Below are positions 52,385 through 62,248 of a stretch of 64,000 bases of DNA, piece by piece. How positions within the stretch are numbered: the first letter of the stretch is position 1; each line of letters starts with the position of its first letter. Below the pieces are notes generated by a model. It was not told where the DNA came from and made no database searches. It saw only the letters and a list, made by a program, of their open reading frames with translations. The translations under genes were made by a program, and so were the position numbers. The stretch comes from Mycobacterium kyorinense (GTDB lineage Bacteria; Actinomycetota; Actinomycetes; Mycobacteriales; Mycobacteriaceae): assembly GCF_002101735.1 (NCBI RefSeq), contig NZ_LQPE01000106.1, forward strand, positions 1 through 64,000, given 5' to 3'.

Positions 52385-53149
52385 TTGATCGAACAGCTCG
52401 CGGTTCCAGCCCGGGCCGTGGGCGGGTTCGTCGAGATGTCGCTGGAGACGTTCCGGGCGATGTTCCGACGACCATTCCAGCTCCGCGAGTTCCTCGACCA
52501 GACCTGGATGATCGCCCGCGTGTCGCTGATCCCGACGCTGCTGGTGGCCATCCCGTTCACCGTCCTGGTGGCCTTCACCCTCAACATCCTGCTGCGCGAG
52601 CTCGGCGCCGCCGACCTGTCCGGGGCGGGCACCGCGTTCGGGACCATCACACAGCTCGGCCCCGTCGTCACCGTGCTGGTGGTCGCCGGCGCCGGAGCCA
52701 CCGCGATCTGCGCCGACCTGGGCGCCCGCACCATCCGCGAGGAAATCGACGCGATGCGGGTGCTGGGCATCGACCCGATCCATCGGCTGGTGGTGCCCCG
52801 CGTGCTGGCGTCGACGTTCGTCGCGCTGCTTTTGAACGGCCTGGTGTCGGCGATCGGCATCGCCGGCGGCTACGTCTTCTCTGTGTTATTGCAGGGCGTC
52901 AACCCGGGCGCGTTCGTCAACGGCCTGACGGTGCTGACGCACCTCGGTGAGCTGGTGCTCTCCGAGGTGAAGGCCCTGTTGTTCGGGGTCGTCGCCGGCT
53001 TGGTGGGCTGTTACCGGGGACTGACGGTGAAGGGCGGACCCAAGGGCGTCGGCGTCGCCGTCAACGAGACCGTGGTGTACGCGTTCATCTGCCTGTTCGT
53101 GATCAACGTGATCATGACGGCGATCGGGGTTCGGGTGCTGGCCCGATGA
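52385..53149 (+). CDS. yrbE4A: YrbE4A, Mce4 transporter permease
   Basis: 254 aa from TTG, the length of Rv3501c; N-terminus LIEQLAVPARAVGGFVEMSLETF. MlaE/YrbE permease with about five hydrophobic segments (for example VSLIPTLLVAIPFTVLVAFTLNILL) and the conserved EEIDAMRVLGIDPIHRLVVPRVLA cytoplasmic loop that contacts the ATPase. With YrbE4B forms the inner-membrane channel of the cholesterol importer; the MceG ATPase is encoded elsewhere. Start codon set by homology, with AGAAGGG upstream. Confidence 0.92.
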   Translation: MIEQLAVPARAVGGFVEMSLETFRAMFRRPFQLREFLDQTWMIARVSLIPTLLVAIPFTVLVAFTLNILLRELGAADLSGAGTAFGTITQLGPVVTVLVVAGAGATAICADLGARTIREEIDAMRVLGIDPIHRLVVPRVLASTFVALLLNGLVSAIGIAGGYVFSVLLQGVNPGAFVNGLTVLTHLGELVLSEVKALLFGVVAGLVGCYRGLTVKGGPKGVGVAVNETVVYAFICLFVINVIMTAIGVRVLAR

Positions 53150-53988
53150 GCTACGACGCCACGCTGCGGTTCCGCCGCTTCATGTCCCGGTTCGCCGGGC
53201 CGGTCGACAACTTCGGCGAGCAGGCGCTGTTCTACGGCGAATCGATGCGCTACATCCCGAACGCATTCGGCCGCTATCGCAAGGAGACCATCCGGTTGAT
53301 CGCCGAGATGACGCTGGGTACCGGCGCGCTGGTGCTGATCGGCGGAACGGTCGGGGTGGCGGCGTTTCTGACGCTGGCCTCCGGCGGCGTCATCGCGGTC
53401 CAGGGCTACGAGTCGCTGGGCAACATCGGCATCGAGGCGCTGACCGGCTTCCTGTCGGCATTCCTCAACGTCCGCATCGTCGCCCCCGTCGTGGCCGGCA
53501 TCGCGCTGGCCGCGACGATCGGCGCCGGCACCACTGCCCAACTGGGCGCGATGCGGGTCGCCGAAGAGATCGACGCCATCGAATCGATGGCCGTGCACTC
53601 GGTGTCCTACCTGGTGTCTACCCGGTTGATCGCCGGGCTGATCGCGATCGTCCCGCTGTACTCGCTGGCGGTGCTGGCGTCGTTCTTCGCGGCCAGGTTC
53701 ACCACGGTGTTCATCAACGGGCAGTCGGCGGGCCTGTACGACCACTACTTCAATACGTTCCTCAACCCGAGCGATCTGCTGTGGTCGTTCCTGCAGGCGA
53801 TCGTAATGTCGATCGCGGTGATGCTGGTCCATACCTACTACGGCTACAACGCTTCTGGCGGCCCGGTGGGCGTCGGCCTGGCGGTCGGCCAGGCGGTGCG
53901 CACGTCGCTGATCGTCGTCGTCGTCATCACTTTGTTCATCTCGCTGGCCGTATACGGTGCGTCCGGTAATTTCAACCTCTCCGGATAA
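53146..53988 (+). CDS. yrbE4B: YrbE4B, Mce4 transporter permease
   Basis: 280 aa, ATG overlapping the yrbE4A stop (ATGA). MlaE-family permease: TLGTGALVLIGGTVGVAAFLTLASGG, then EEIDAIESMAVHSVSYLVSTRLIAGLIAIVPLYSLAVLASFFAARF, with the EExDA coupling-loop motif shared with YrbE4A. Forms a heterodimer with YrbE4A. Eight nt before mce4A. Confidence 0.94.
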   Translation: MSYDATLRFRRFMSRFAGPVDNFGEQALFYGESMRYIPNAFGRYRKETIRLIAEMTLGTGALVLIGGTVGVAAFLTLASGGVIAVQGYESLGNIGIEALTGFLSAFLNVRIVAPVVAGIALAATIGAGTTAQLGAMRVAEEIDAIESMAVHSVSYLVSTRLIAGLIAIVPLYSLAVLASFFAARFTTVFINGQSAGLYDHYFNTFLNPSDLLWSFLQAIVMSIAVMLVHTYYGYNASGGPVGVGLAVGQAVRTSLIVVVVITLFISLAVYGASGNFNLSG

Positions 53989-53996
53989 AGGGAGCG

Positions 53997-55199
53997 ATGG
54001 CAAGCACAGGGGCAAGACGTACTCATGTCAGGCTGGCAGCGGCGCTGCTGGCCTCTCTGTTGCTGGGCTTTGTGCTGTTGACGTATCTGGCCTACAACGC
54101 GGCGTTTACGTCGACCGACACCGTCACCGTGACCGCGCCGCGGGCCGGTTTGGTGATGGACCGCGACAACAAGGTGAAGTACCGGGGCATCCAGATCGGC
54201 AAGGTCAAGAACGTCAGGTACTCCGGGGACCAGGCCCAGCTCGAACTCGCCATCAACAGCGGCGAATTGCGCTACATCCCGTCCAACGCCACCGTCCACA
54301 TCGCCAGCAACACGATCTTCGGCGCCAAGTCGGTGGAATTCCTTCCGCCGCAGTCTCCTTCGAAGACCTCGCTGCGGCCGGGCGCGCACGTACAGGCCTC
54401 GGCGGTCTCGCTGGAAGTCAACACATTGTTCCAGTCGCTGATCGAGCTGCTGCACAAGATCGACCCGGTCGACCTGAACGCCACGCTGAGCGCCGTCGCC
54501 GAAGGTCTGCGCGGCCACGGCGACGACCTGGGCGACCTGCTGTCTGGCGTGAATACCCTGACGCGGCAGCTGAATCCGAAACTGCCGACGTTGCAGCAGG
54601 ACTTCGCCAACACCGCCACGGTGGCCAACATCTACGCCGACGCCGCCCCCGATCTGGTCACCGTGTTCAACAACACGCCGACCATCGCCAAGACCGTCGT
54701 CGACCAACAGGGCAACCTCAACGCGACCCTGTTGGCGACAATCGGGTTGGCCAACAACGCCTATGACACGCTGGCCCCGGCCGAGGAGGATCTGATCGAC
54801 GGCCTCAAGCGGATGCGGGCGCCGCTCAAGGTCGCCGGCGACTACTCGCCGGAATTCGGCTGCATGTTCAGGGGAATCCAGCGCGGCATCGACGAATTCG
54901 CGCCGCTGCTCGGTGTGCGCAAGGCCGGCCTGTTCACCTCGTCGAGCTTCATCCTCGGCGCGCCGTCGTACACCTATCCGGAGAGCCTGCCGATCGTCAA
55001 CGCCTCCGGCGGCCCCAATTGTCGTGGCCTGCCGGATATCCCGACCAAGCAGTTCGAAGGCTCCTGGTTCCGCTCGCCGTTCCTGGTGACCGACAACGCG
55101 TACATCCCGTACGAGCCGTTCACCGAAATGCAGGTGGATGCGCCGTCGACGCTGCAATTTTTGTTCCACGGCGCCTTCGCAGAACGGGACGATTTCTGA
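53997..55199 (+). CDS. mce4A: Mce4A, substrate-binding MCE protein
   Basis: 400 aa, same as Rv3499c. One transmembrane segment (LAAALLASLLLGFVLLTYLAY, residues about 13-33), an MlaD domain (residues about 35-125, APRAGLVMDRDNKVKYRGIQIGKVKNV), then a long helical region (SLIELLHKIDPVDLNATLSAVAEGLRGHGDDLG). Together with Mce4B-F it builds the periplasm-spanning sterol conduit. GGGAGC precedes ATG 53997. Confidence 0.94.
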   Translation: MASTGARRTHVRLAAALLASLLLGFVLLTYLAYNAAFTSTDTVTVTAPRAGLVMDRDNKVKYRGIQIGKVKNVRYSGDQAQLELAINSGELRYIPSNATVHIASNTIFGAKSVEFLPPQSPSKTSLRPGAHVQASAVSLEVNTLFQSLIELLHKIDPVDLNATLSAVAEGLRGHGDDLGDLLSGVNTLTRQLNPKLPTLQQDFANTATVANIYADAAPDLVTVFNNTPTIAKTVVDQQGNLNATLLATIGLANNAYDTLAPAEEDLIDGLKRMRAPLKVAGDYSPEFGCMFRGIQRGIDEFAPLLGVRKAGLFTSSSFILGAPSYTYPESLPIVNASGGPNCRGLPDIPTKQFEGSWFRSPFLVTDNAYIPYEPFTEMQVDAPSTLQFLFHGAFAERDDF

Positions 55200-56248
55200 T
55201 GACCGCGCCTCACGAGTCGCACCGCGCGATGATGGTGAAGGTTGGCATCTTCACCGCGACGATGCTGCTGGTCGCCGTCGGCCTGCTGGTGATTTTCGGC
55301 GAGTTCCGGTTCGGCCCGTCGAACCTGTACCACGCCAACTTCTCCGACGCGACGCGGCTGAAAGGCGGGCAGAAGGTCCGCATCGCCGGGGTGCCGGTCG
55401 GTGCGGTGCGCGACGTCAAGCTCAACAAGGACAACACCGTCGACGTGGCGTTCACGGTGGACAAGCGCTACACGCTGTATTCCTCGACACGGGCGGTGAT
55501 CCGCTACGACAACCTGGTCGGCGACCGGTTCCTGGAAATCACCTCGGGCCCCGGCGAATTGCGCAAGCTGCCGCCGGGCGGCACCATCGACCAGCACCAC
55601 ACCCAGCCGGCACTCGACCTCGACGCGCTGCTGGGCGGCCTGCGGCCGGTGCTCAAGGGCCTCGACGCCGACAAGGTCAACACCGTCAGCAGCTACGTCA
55701 TCCAATTGCTGCAGGGACAGGGTGGAGCGCTGTCGGATCTGTTGGCCAACACCAACGCGTTCGGATCGGCTCTGGGCGCGCGCGACCAGGTCATCGGCGA
55801 CGTCATCAACAACCTCAACACGGTGCTGACCACGGTCGACGAGAAGGGTGCGCAGTTCTCGGCCAGCATCGACCAGCTGCAGCAACTGATTAGCGGCCTG
55901 GCGCAAGGCCGCGACGCGGTGGCGGGCGCCATTCCGCCGCTGGCGTCTGCGGAAACGAATCTGACCCAGCTGTTGAAGGGTGCCCGCCGGCCGCTGCAGG
56001 GCGTCATCGAAAACACCCGGCCGATCGCCACCGAGCTCGACGACCGAAAAGCCGAGGTGGCCAACGACATTGAGCAGCTGGGCGAAGACTACCTGCGGCT
56101 GTCCGCACTCGGTGCCTACGGGGCGTACTTCAACATCTACTTCTGCACGGTATCGCTCAAGATCAACGGGCCGGCCGGCAGCGACATCCTGATCCCGATG
56201 GGCGGTCAGCCCGATCCCAGCAAGGGGAGGTGCGCTTTTGCCAAGTAA
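55199..56248 (+). CDS. mce4B: Mce4B
   Basis: 349 aa (Rv3498c has 350). N-terminal membrane anchor (VGIFTATMLLVAVGLLVIFG), MlaD domain with LKGGQKVRIAGVPVGAVRDVKL, and a helical tail with NLNTVLTTVDEKGAQFSASIDQLQQLISGL. One base overlap with the mce4A stop. Ends in a short cysteine-containing segment (GRCAFAK). Confidence 0.94.
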   Translation: MTAPHESHRAMMVKVGIFTATMLLVAVGLLVIFGEFRFGPSNLYHANFSDATRLKGGQKVRIAGVPVGAVRDVKLNKDNTVDVAFTVDKRYTLYSSTRAVIRYDNLVGDRFLEITSGPGELRKLPPGGTIDQHHTQPALDLDALLGGLRPVLKGLDADKVNTVSSYVIQLLQGQGGALSDLLANTNAFGSALGARDQVIGDVINNLNTVLTTVDEKGAQFSASIDQLQQLISGLAQGRDAVAGAIPPLASAETNLTQLLKGARRPLQGVIENTRPIATELDDRKAEVANDIEQLGEDYLRLSALGAYGAYFNIYFCTVSLKINGPAGSDILIPMGGQPDPSKGRCAFAK

Positions 56249-57299
56249 GGCGGACAACCGCGACCCGCTGCGGACCGGCATCTTCGGCCTGGCCCTGGTG
56301 ATCTGCATCGTGTTGGTGGCGTTCGGCTACACCGGCTTGCCGTTCTGGCCGCAAGGCAGGTCCTACGACGCGTACTTCAGCGACGCCGGCGGCATCACGC
56401 CCGGCAACGACGTCTACGTGTCGGGCATCAAAGTGGGGCAGGTGAAATCGGTTGGCCTGGCCGGCGATACGGCCAAGGTGTCGTTCACCGTGAACCGCCG
56501 CATCGCCGTCGGCAACCAGTCGCTGGCGTCGATTCGGACCGACACCATCCTCGGCGAGCGGTCGATCGCGGTGACCCCGGCGGGCAGCGGTAGCGCGACC
56601 ACGATCCCGCTGAGCCGGACGACCACGCCCTACGCGCTGGGTTCGGCGCTGGAGGATCTGGGCCGCAACGCAGGCGATCTGGACAAGGCGCAGTTCGAGA
56701 AATCGCTGCAGGTGATCACCAATGCGCTGCACGATGCGACCCCACAACTGCGCGGCGCGCTGGACGGCGTGACGTCGCTGTCGCGCACCCTCAACCGCCG
56801 CGACGAAGCGCTGGCCAGCCTGCTGGCACATGCGAAGTCGGTGACCGAGGTGCTGGCGGACCGCGCCGGACAGGTCAACAAACTGATCCTGGACGGCAAC
56901 CAGTTGTTCGCCGCGCTGGACGAACGGCGGGCGGCGCTCGGTCAGCTGATCGCTGGGATCCGCGATGTCTCCCAACAGCTTTCCGGCTTCGTGGCCGACA
57001 ACCGCAAGGAGTTCGGCCCGGCGCTGTCAAAGCTCAACCTGGTGCTGGACACCCTCAACGAGCGCCACGAATACATCACCGAGGCGTTGAAACGCCTGCC
57101 CGCGTATGCGACCACCCTGGGCGAGGTCGTGGGCTCCGGACCGGGGTTCAACGTGAACGTCTACGGCGTGGTGCCGGCGCCGATCGTGGGGATCCTGTTC
57201 GACGCCGTCTTCCAGCCCGGCAAGCTCCCGGACAGCTTCGCGGATTATCTGCGCGGGCTTATCCAGGAGCGCTGGATCATTAGGCCGCAGTCGCCATGA
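56238..57299 (+). CDS. mce4C: Mce4C
   Basis: 353 aa from TTG 56238, overlapping mce4B by 11 nt (Rv3497c has 357). Anchor TGIFGLALVICIVLVAFGYTG, MlaD domain with GGITPGNDVYVSGIKVGQVKSVGLAGDTAKVSFTV, long helical region. No ATG or GTG is better placed; GGGGAGG lies about 8 nt upstream of the TTG. Confidence 0.92.
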   Translation: MPSKADNRDPLRTGIFGLALVICIVLVAFGYTGLPFWPQGRSYDAYFSDAGGITPGNDVYVSGIKVGQVKSVGLAGDTAKVSFTVNRRIAVGNQSLASIRTDTILGERSIAVTPAGSGSATTIPLSRTTTPYALGSALEDLGRNAGDLDKAQFEKSLQVITNALHDATPQLRGALDGVTSLSRTLNRRDEALASLLAHAKSVTEVLADRAGQVNKLILDGNQLFAALDERRAALGQLIAGIRDVSQQLSGFVADNRKEFGPALSKLNLVLDTLNERHEYITEALKRLPAYATTLGEVVGSGPGFNVNVYGVVPAPIVGILFDAVFQPGKLPDSFADYLRGLIQERWIIRPQSP

Positions 57300-58708
57300 C
57301 CGTCTTGTCTGCTCTGCAAGAACGCAGTCGCGCACTGCGACTGACGCTGGCTGTCGCGCTTGTCATTCTCGTCGCGGCCGGCGCCTACCTGGTCTGGCCG
57401 GCGCGCACCGGCCACAAGATCGTCGGCTACTTCACCTCCGCTGTCGGGCTGTATCCCGGTGACCAGGTGCGCATTGTCGGGGTGCCGGTCGGCAAGATCG
57501 ATTCGATCGAACCCCGCGCTTCGGACGTGAAGATCACCATGTCGGTAGATCGCGGAGTCAAGGTGCCGCAGGATGCGCGGGCGGTCATCATGGCGCCCAA
57601 TTTGGTTGCGGCGCGGTTCATTCAGCTTGCTCCCGCCTACACCGGGGGGGCGGCGCTGCCCGACGGGGCCAGCATCGATCTGTCTCACACCGCGGTGCCG
57701 GTGGAATGGGACGAGGTCAAAGAGGCGCTGAAGGATCTGGCCGACAAGCTCAGTCCCGCCGCGGGACAGATGCAGGGGCCGTTGGGCAAGCTGATCAATC
57801 AGGCCGCCGACACGTTCGACGGCAACGGCGACTCGTTCCATGCCGCGCTGCGCGAGCTGTCGCAAGCCGCCGGCCGGCTGGGGGATTCGCGCACCGATGT
57901 CTTCGGCACGGTCAAGAACTTGCAGGTGGTGGTCGACGCGCTCTCGTCGAGCAACGAACAGATCGTGGCGTTCGCCGGACACGTGGCCTCGGTCTCACAG
58001 GTGCTTGCCAAGAGCTCCGAGCACCTCGACCAAACGCTCGGCACGCTCAACCAGGCTCTGGGCGACGTCAAAGACTTTTTGCACCAGAACAATTCGACAC
58101 TGGTTGGAACGGTCAACAAACTTGCCGACCTGACCAAGACCCTGAGCGACCAAAGCGAAAACATCGAGCAGGTGCTGCACGTCGCAGGTCCGGGGATCAG
58201 CAACTTCTACAACATCTACGATCCGGCGCAGGGCACGCTCAACGGGCTGCTGTCGATTCCCAACTTCTCCAACCCGGTCCAATTCATCTGCGGTGGTTCC
58301 TTCGACACCGCCGCCGGGCTGGTGGCGCCCGACTATTACAAGCGCGCTGAGATCTGCCGGGAGCGGTTGGCCCCGCCGCTGCGCCGCCTGACCGCGAACT
58401 ACCCGCCGATCATGTTCCACCCGATCAACTCGATCACCGCGTACAAGGGTCAGATCATCTACGACACCCCGGCGACCCAGGCCAAGGCGCAGACGCCGAT
58501 CCCGGAACTGACCTGGATACCAGCGCCCGGGGTACATCCGCCCAGCCCGGATGACCTGCAGGCCATGCTTGTCCCGCCCGCGCCGTCGAACGCCCCGGCA
58601 CCCGGGCCCGCTGCGGGGCCCGCGCCCGGACCCGCACCCGGACAGGCGGCCGCACCGGCCGGTGCGGCGCCCGGACCGCTGCCTGCAGAGCAGGGAGCGG
58701 GCCGATGA
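57296..58708 (+). CDS. mce4D: Mce4D
   Basis: 470 aa (Rv3496c has 451). Anchor LTLAVALVILVAAGAYLVW, MlaD domain with GLYPGDQVRIVGVPVGKIDSIEPRASDVKI, helical domain and a proline/alanine-rich tail (APAPGPAAGPAPGPAPGQ) of about 50 residues that accounts for the extra length. ATGA overlap with mce4C. Confidence 0.93.
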   Translation: MTVLSALQERSRALRLTLAVALVILVAAGAYLVWPARTGHKIVGYFTSAVGLYPGDQVRIVGVPVGKIDSIEPRASDVKITMSVDRGVKVPQDARAVIMAPNLVAARFIQLAPAYTGGAALPDGASIDLSHTAVPVEWDEVKEALKDLADKLSPAAGQMQGPLGKLINQAADTFDGNGDSFHAALRELSQAAGRLGDSRTDVFGTVKNLQVVVDALSSSNEQIVAFAGHVASVSQVLAKSSEHLDQTLGTLNQALGDVKDFLHQNNSTLVGTVNKLADLTKTLSDQSENIEQVLHVAGPGISNFYNIYDPAQGTLNGLLSIPNFSNPVQFICGGSFDTAAGLVAPDYYKRAEICRERLAPPLRRLTANYPPIMFHPINSITAYKGQIIYDTPATQAKAQTPIPELTWIPAPGVHPPSPDDLQAMLVPPAPSNAPAPGPAAGPAPGPAPGQAAAPAGAAPGPLPAEQGAGR

Positions 58709-59865
58709 AGCGAATCATGCTGCGTGGCACGGCGATTGCAGCGAGCGGCATGCTGCTCGCCGGCTGTAAATTCGGCGGGCTGAACTCCATCTCGCTGCCC
58801 GGCACCGCCGGTCACGGCGTTGGCGCCTACTCGATCACCGTCGACCTGGCCGACGTCGCGACCCTCCCGCAGAACTCCCCGGTCATGGTCGACGACGTCA
58901 CCGTCGGCAGCGTGTCGGGGATCGACGCGATGCAGCGCCCCGACGGAAGTTTCTTTGCCGCAGTCAAGTTGGCGCTGAACCGCAACGTGGTGCTGCCGGC
59001 CAACGCCACCGCCAAGGTGGCGCAGACGTCGCTGCTGGGCTCCCAGCACATCGAGCTGGCGGCCCCCACGGACCAGAAGCCGGTGGGCAGGCTGCGCGAC
59101 GGCTCGACCATCCAAGAGTCGCACACCAGTCGCTATCCCACCACCGAAGAGGTGCTCGCGGCGCTCGGTGTGGTGGTCAACAAGGGCAATCTCGGTGCAC
59201 TGCAAGAGATTACCGACGAGACGTACAAGGCGGTAGCGGGTCGTGAAGGCCAATTCGTCGACCTGGTGCCCAGACTCGCCGAGCTGACCGCGGGGCTGAA
59301 CAAGCAAGTCAACGACATCATCGCCGCCATCGACGGATTGGACCGGTTCTCGGCGATCCTGGCGCACAACAAGGACAGCCTGGGCCGGGCGCTGGATTCG
59401 CTGCCCGAGGCACTGCTGGTGCTCAACAAGAACCGCGACCACATCATCGACGCGTTTGCCGCGCTCAAGAAGGTGGCAACCGTCGCTTCGCACGTGCTCG
59501 CCGAAACCAAGGTGGATTTCACCGAAGACGTCAAAAGCCTCTACTCCGTGACCAAGGCGCTGGCCGACAGCCGCAAGGAATTCGTCAGCTCGCTGCAGAT
59601 CTTGCTGACGTTCCCGTTCCCGAACTTCGGCATCAAGCAGGCGGTGCGCGGCGACTACCTCAACGTGTTCACCACCTTCGACCTCACCGTGCGCCGGCTC
59701 GGTGAGACGTTCTTCACCACCTCCTGGCCGCTCGATCCGAACATGCTGCACATGGACGAAATCCTCAATCCGCCAGACTTTTTGCTCGGGTCAATGGCCA
59801 ATCTGTCCGGCCAGGCGGCCGACCCGTTCAAGATCCCTCCGGGGTACTCGGAAGGCAATCACTGA
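58705..59865 (+). CDS. mce4E: Mce4E lipoprotein (LprN)
   Basis: 386 aa (Rv3495c has 384). Lipoprotein signal with lipobox LLAG-Cys21 and a following KFGG. MlaD domain (NSPVMVDDVTVGSVSGID), then helical region (FSAILAHNKDSLGRALDSLPEALLVLNKNRDHI). The lipid-anchored member is a standard position E in Mce operons. ATGA overlap with mce4D. Confidence 0.94.
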   Translation: MKRIMLRGTAIAASGMLLAGCKFGGLNSISLPGTAGHGVGAYSITVDLADVATLPQNSPVMVDDVTVGSVSGIDAMQRPDGSFFAAVKLALNRNVVLPANATAKVAQTSLLGSQHIELAAPTDQKPVGRLRDGSTIQESHTSRYPTTEEVLAALGVVVNKGNLGALQEITDETYKAVAGREGQFVDLVPRLAELTAGLNKQVNDIIAAIDGLDRFSAILAHNKDSLGRALDSLPEALLVLNKNRDHIIDAFAALKKVATVASHVLAETKVDFTEDVKSLYSVTKALADSRKEFVSSLQILLTFPFPNFGIKQAVRGDYLNVFTTFDLTVRRLGETFFTTSWPLDPNMLHMDEILNPPDFLLGSMANLSGQAADPFKIPPGYSEGNH

Positions 59866-61577
59866 TGCTGGACCGCCTGACCAGAACCCAACTGGCCATC
59901 TTCGGCGTGGTCACCGTAATCACCGTGGCGGTGATGGCGATCTTCTACCTGCGATTGCCGGCCGCGCTGGGCATCGGCACCTACCGGGTGACCGCCGATT
60001 TCGTCGCCGGCGGCGGGCTGTACAAGAACGCCAACGTCACCTACCGCGGCGTCGCGGTCGGCCGGGTGGAGTCCGTCGGGCTGAACCCGCACGGCGTCGA
60101 CGCGGTCATGCGGCTGAACAGCGGCACCACGGTCCCGTCGAACGTCACCGCCACCGTGAAAAGCGTGTCGGCCATCGGTGAGCAGTACATCGATCTCGTG
60201 CCACCGGACAATCCGGCCTCGACCAAGCTGCACAACGGGTCGGTGATCGCGCGGGACAACACCCGGATCCCGCTGGACATCGCCACCCTGCTGCGCCAGT
60301 CCGAAACGTTGGTCAACAGCGTGGCCGACACCCGGCTGCGCGAGCTGCTGCACGAAACGTTCAAGGCGTTCAACGGGTCCGGTCCGGAATTGGCCCGGCT
60401 GATCGAGTCGTCGCGGCTGCTGGTGGACGAGGCCAACGCCAACTTCCCGCAGACCGAGCAGCTGATCGACCAGGTGGGTCCGTTCCTGCAGGCCCAGATC
60501 CGCGCCGGCGACGACATCAAGTCGCTGTCCGACGGGCTGGCGCGCTTCACTTCCGAAGTCCGGCAAGCCGATCCACAGTTGCGCACCTTGCTGGGTGTCG
60601 TTCCGCCGGCCGCCGACGAGGCCAACACCGCGTTCTCGGGCATCCGGCCGTCGTTTCCGATGCTGGCGGCCAACCTGGCCAACCTGGGCCGGGTCGGCGT
60701 CATCTACCACAAGTCGCTCGAGCACCTGCTGGTCGTGTTGCCGGCGTTGTTCGCGGCGATCATCACGGCAGCCAACGGCGAACCGCAGGACGAGGGCGCC
60801 AAGCTGGACTTCAAGATCAACATCGACCCGCCGCCCTGCAACACCGGTTTCATTCCGCCGCCGCTGATCCGGACGCCCGCCGACGAGACGGTGCGCGAGA
60901 TCCCGAACGACTTGTACTGCAAGACCGCCCAGAACGACCCGTCCACGGTGCGTGGCGCGCGGAACTACCCGTGCCAGGAGTTTCCGGGCAAGCGGGCACC
61001 GACCGTGGCGTTGTGCCGTGACCCCCGCGGCTATGTGCCGATCGGCACCAATCCGTGGCGCGGGCCGCCGATCCCGTACGGCACGCCGGTGACGAATGGG
61101 CTGAACATCTTGCCGCCCAACAAGTTCCCGTACATCCCGCCGGGCGCCGACCCGGATCCGGGCACTCCGATAGTGGGGCCGCCCCCGCCCGGGGTGGTGC
61201 CGGGACCGGGGCCGGCGCCGAATCAGCCGTTCCCGACGCCGCCGCCGCCCAACACCGGCGGCACCGACGGTCGGCAGGCGTGGATACCGCCGGCGCCCTA
61301 CCCGCCGCAGCCGCCGATGATTCCGTTCCCGAAGGCGGTTCCGCCACCCGGACCACCGGAAGGGCTGTCGCCGCCGCCGCCGTTCCCCCCGCCGGAAAAG
61401 CCGTGGGGTCCGCCGCCGGGGCCGGTGCCGCAGGCCAGCGGTGCGGCCTACACCACCTACGACGAGAGCACGGGAACGTTTCAGGACCCGGCAGGTGGCA
61501 CTGGTATCTTCGCGCCCGGCAGATTATCGAGCGCCGAGACATGGGTGGACCTGATGCGCGATCCGAGGCAGTTGTGA
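59865..61577 (+). CDS. mce4F: Mce4F
   Basis: 570 aa (Rv3494c has 564). Anchor LAIFGVVTVITVAVMAIFYLRL, MlaD domain with GGGLYKNANVTYRGVAVGRVESVGL, helical tube region, and a C-terminal proline-rich stretch (residues about 420-525) that ends in TWVDLMRDPRQL. ATG shares one base with the mce4E stop; the gene ends overlapping the next start as GTGA. Confidence 0.94.
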   Translation: MLDRLTRTQLAIFGVVTVITVAVMAIFYLRLPAALGIGTYRVTADFVAGGGLYKNANVTYRGVAVGRVESVGLNPHGVDAVMRLNSGTTVPSNVTATVKSVSAIGEQYIDLVPPDNPASTKLHNGSVIARDNTRIPLDIATLLRQSETLVNSVADTRLRELLHETFKAFNGSGPELARLIESSRLLVDEANANFPQTEQLIDQVGPFLQAQIRAGDDIKSLSDGLARFTSEVRQADPQLRTLLGVVPPAADEANTAFSGIRPSFPMLAANLANLGRVGVIYHKSLEHLLVVLPALFAAIITAANGEPQDEGAKLDFKINIDPPPCNTGFIPPPLIRTPADETVREIPNDLYCKTAQNDPSTVRGARNYPCQEFPGKRAPTVALCRDPRGYVPIGTNPWRGPPIPYGTPVTNGLNILPPNKFPYIPPGADPDPGTPIVGPPPPGVVPGPGPAPNQPFPTPPPPNTGGTDGRQAWIPPAPYPPQPPMIPFPKAVPPPGPPEGLSPPPPFPPPEKPWGPPPGPVPQASGAAYTTYDESTGTFQDPAGGTGIFAPGRLSSAETWVDLMRDPRQL

Positions 61578-62248
61578 CCGAAGAACCGGCGACGCGGCGT
61601 GCGCGTCGGCGGGCTTCGCGCGCGGCCGGCCCGACCGGGGGCGAAGCGGCCATGGCCACCGTTCGTGTCGAGGCACCGGCCGAACCGGTGAAGGGGCGAG
61701 CCACGCCGGTCGGCCCGCCGCAACGCCGTCCCGCGAATCGCGGGCTGGTCGGGCTGATCGCGCTGGTAGCCGGGCTGGTGGGGATCGGCGCGCTTGGTGC
61801 AGGGCTGTGGGTCCTGGTTGTCCAGCAACGCCATGCGGACGCCGCGCAGGCCCGCGACCAACGCTTCGTCGACACCGCCAGCCAGACCGTCGTCAACATG
61901 TTCAGCTACACGCAGGACAACATCGACGAGAGCGTGCGCCGGTTCTACGACGGCACCAGCGGCCCGCTGCGGGGGATGCTCAGCTCCAACAACAACGTCG
62001 AAAACATCAAGGCGCTCTTTCGGCACACCAACGCGACCTCGGAGGCGGTCATCAACGGGGCTGCGCTGGAGGGAATCGACAGCGTGACCGACAACGCGTC
62101 GGTGCTGGTCTCGGTTCGCGTCACGGTTACCGACATCGACGGCGTCAACAAACCGTCCCAGCCCTACCGGATGCGGGTGATCGTGCACGAGGACGAGGAC
62201 GGCCGGATGACCGGCTACGACCTGAAGTATCCGGAGGGCGGCAACTGA
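61574..62248 (+). CDS. Mce-associated membrane protein (Rv3493c, Mas4A-type)
   Basis: 224 aa from GTG, which overlaps the mce4F stop. An Arg/Ala-rich cytoplasmic N-terminus (RRARRRASRAA), one transmembrane helix (GLVGLIALVAGLVGIGALGAGLWVLVV, residues about 57-83), and an extracellular NTF2-like domain (SYTQDNIDESVRRFYDGTSGPLRGML). Mce-associated proteins stabilise the transporter. A longer frame starts in mce4F but has no RBS. Confidence 0.88.
   Translation: MTEEPATRRARRRASRAAGPTGGEAAMATVRVEAPAEPVKGRATPVGPPQRRPANRGLVGLIALVAGLVGIGALGAGLWVLVVQQRHADAAQARDQRFVDTASQTVVNMFSYTQDNIDESVRRFYDGTSGPLRGMLSSNNNVENIKALFRHTNATSEAVINGAALEGIDSVTDNASVLVSVRVTVTDIDGVNKPSQPYRMRVIVHEDEDGRMTGYDLKYPEGGN

Noticed and set aside
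53844..55169. Minus-strand open frame of 441 aa opposite mce4A
   Set aside because: Antisense shadow; low-complexity Arg/Gln-rich sequence, and mce4A on the other strand is unambiguous.
61140..61420. Proline-rich mce4F tail as a PE_PGRS-like or tandem repeat
   Set aside because: It has no regular period and is in frame with the MCE domain; such tails are common in Mce proteins.
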